DNA of 8,114 nucleotides from Acetobacteraceae bacterium (lineage in GTDB: Bacteria > Pseudomonadota > Alphaproteobacteria > Acetobacterales > Acetobacteraceae): assembly GCA_947446625.1 (NCBI GenBank), contig CANFIE010000168.1, forward strand, positions 1 through 8,114, written 5' to 3'. This document shows, piece after piece, positions 7,320 to 8,114 of the stretch; position 1 is the first letter of the stretch; each line of letters opens with the position of its first letter. Under the pieces are notes generated by a model that did not search any database, was not told where the DNA came from, and saw only the letters and a list, made by a program, of their open reading frames with translations. The translations under genes and the position numbers were made by a program.

Positions 7320-8114
7320 GCCTCACCCTGCCCCGCCCGCCCGTGGCCCTGCTGGCCGCCGGCTGCGGCGCCTTCGCCGCCATGCTGCAATTCGCCGGGG
7401 CGCTGAAATCCGTCCCCCTCCTCGCCCGGCTGCCCTTCGACCTCACCGCCCTGGCCCTCGCCCTGCTGGTCCCCTCGCTCGGCCTGCTGCTGCTGGTGCG
7501 GCGCTGGCATCTGGGCCGCGCCCTGGCCCTGCCACTGGCCGCCGCCCTCGGCCTCATCCTCTGGTTGGTGCTGGCCGGCCTCTGGAGCGCTTCCGCCAGC
7601 GTCCTCGCCGAAAAACTCCCCGCCCTGGCCCTGCTCGGCCCGCCCATGCTGCTGGCCGGCCTGTTGGTGGGCGCCGACGCCCCCACCCTGCGCCGCTTCA
7701 CCGCCGCCACCCTGGCCTTCGGCACCCTGGTCGCCGCCGGCGTCACCTGGGGCGTTGTCACCCGGCAGGTCCAGCTCGGCGGCACGGCGGCGGAAACCGA
7801 GCTGGTCCGCGTGCAATACCAGCTCGCCGGCCTGGCCATTGCCTGCGCCGCCAGCCTGGCCGCCCTGCGCGGCGCCGAGGCCCATGGCGTCTGGCGCCTG
7901 CCCTGGCTCCTCCTCGCCGCCCTGCTGGCCGCCGCCGTGCTGGTGCCGGGGGGCCGGCTGGCGCTGCTGGCGGCGGGCTGCGGCGTCGCCGGCGCCCCGG
8001 CGCTGTTCTGGCTGCTGCGCGGCCATTGGCTGGCGGCGCTCGGCTGGCTCGGCGCCATCGCCCTGGCCGGGCTGGTCGGCCTCGGCCTCATCCTCGCCTC
8101 GCCCCGCGCCGCCA
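7316..8114 (+). CDS. Polytopic membrane protein, likely O-antigen polymerase/ligase family (Wzy/WaaL), 3' end cut by window edge
   Basis: I translated this frame by hand: 266 codons are open from GTG 7316 to the window end. GTG overlaps the TGA of the Wzz-like gene (GTGA), which points to translational coupling; no Shine-Dalgarno sequence is visible. The protein is dominated by hydrophobic segments, at roughly 10-29, 41-62, 68-90, 101-121, 127-148, 166-184, 193-210, 213-235 and 238-262. Two features suggest the Wzy/WaaL superfamily. One is a WSASASVLAEKLPAL stretch (90-104), like the region after the third helix in such proteins. The other is VPGGRLALLA at 210-219, resembling the SR-type motif that opens the Wzy_C domain, with R214 as the candidate key arginine. 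The large periplasmic loop expected later in the family lies beyond the edge. Its role would be to polymerise or transfer lipid-linked repeat units. Polymerase and ligase cannot be told apart here, and another polytopic protein remains possible. Confidence 0.68.
   Translation, partial: MSLTLPRPPVALLAAGCGAFAAMLQFAGALKSVPLLARLPFDLTALALALLVPSLGLLLLVRRWHLGRALALPLAAALGLILWLVLAGLWSASASVLAEKLPALALLGPPMLLAGLLVGADAPTLRRFTAATLAFGTLVAAGVTWGVVTRQVQLGGTAAETELVRVQYQLAGLAIACAASLAALRGAEAHGVWRLPWLLLAALLAAAVLVPGGRLALLAAGCGVAGAPALFWLLRGHWLAALGWLGAIALAGLVGLGLILASPRAA

Noticed and set aside
6880..8091. Minus-strand frames of 403 and 323 residues (Arg/Ser/Ala-rich and Gln/Gly-rich) opposite the Wzz and ligase-like genes.
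   Set aside because: Low-complexity shadows of Leu- and Ala-rich membrane protein codons. The plus-strand frames have membrane topology and family motifs.
1..8114. tRNA or rRNA genes, CRISPR arrays, insertion sequences and attachment sites.
   Set aside because: No cloverleaf-like sequence, regularly spaced repeats, transposase motifs or terminal inverted repeats were seen on either strand.

Overview
This is a very GC-rich window of 8114 bases, coding almost throughout. It carries two divergent operons for making and exporting an extracellular or capsular polysaccharide. The GC content, the alternative starts (GTG, TTG), the four-base gene overlaps and the protein families suggest an alphaproteobacterium, perhaps Acetobacteraceae or Sphingomonadales. 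No RNA or housekeeping gene is present to fix the taxonomy.

Layout. On the minus strand, reading leftwards from about 4475, there is a large 941-residue SLBB-domain outer-membrane polysaccharide export protein (OPX/Wza class). It is followed, with a four-base GTGA overlap, by a YjbH/GfcD-family (DUF940) outer-membrane protein that runs off the left edge. On the plus strand, from 4606 rightwards, there is a heparinase II/III-family polysaccharide lyase-like protein, then a 296-residue Wzz-type chain-length regulator (polysaccharide co-polymerase, PCP) with no kinase domain. Last comes a polytopic membrane protein resembling an O-antigen polymerase or ligase (Wzy/WaaL class), again joined by a GTGA overlap and cut by the right edge. 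The 130-base gap between the two operons is the only real intergenic region. It is AT-richer at its right end and holds back-to-back promoter candidates.

How the genes fit together (inference). The polymerase/ligase-like protein would assemble or transfer lipid-linked repeat units at the inner membrane. The Wzz-like protein would set chain length. The SLBB protein would carry the chain through the periplasm, with the YjbH-family protein as its outer-membrane partner. The heparinase-like protein would cut or trim a uronate-containing polymer. Glycosyltransferases, a flippase and a priming transferase are expected just outside the window.

The families are known. The points worth a second look are the oversized multi-SLBB exporter with a cysteine-containing insert, the lyase-like protein without a visible signal peptide, the possibly leaderless lyase transcript, the uncertain SLBB start, and a strong strand bias in which plus-strand genes use C-ending codons and minus-strand genes use G-ending codons. 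I did not find a clearly new system.
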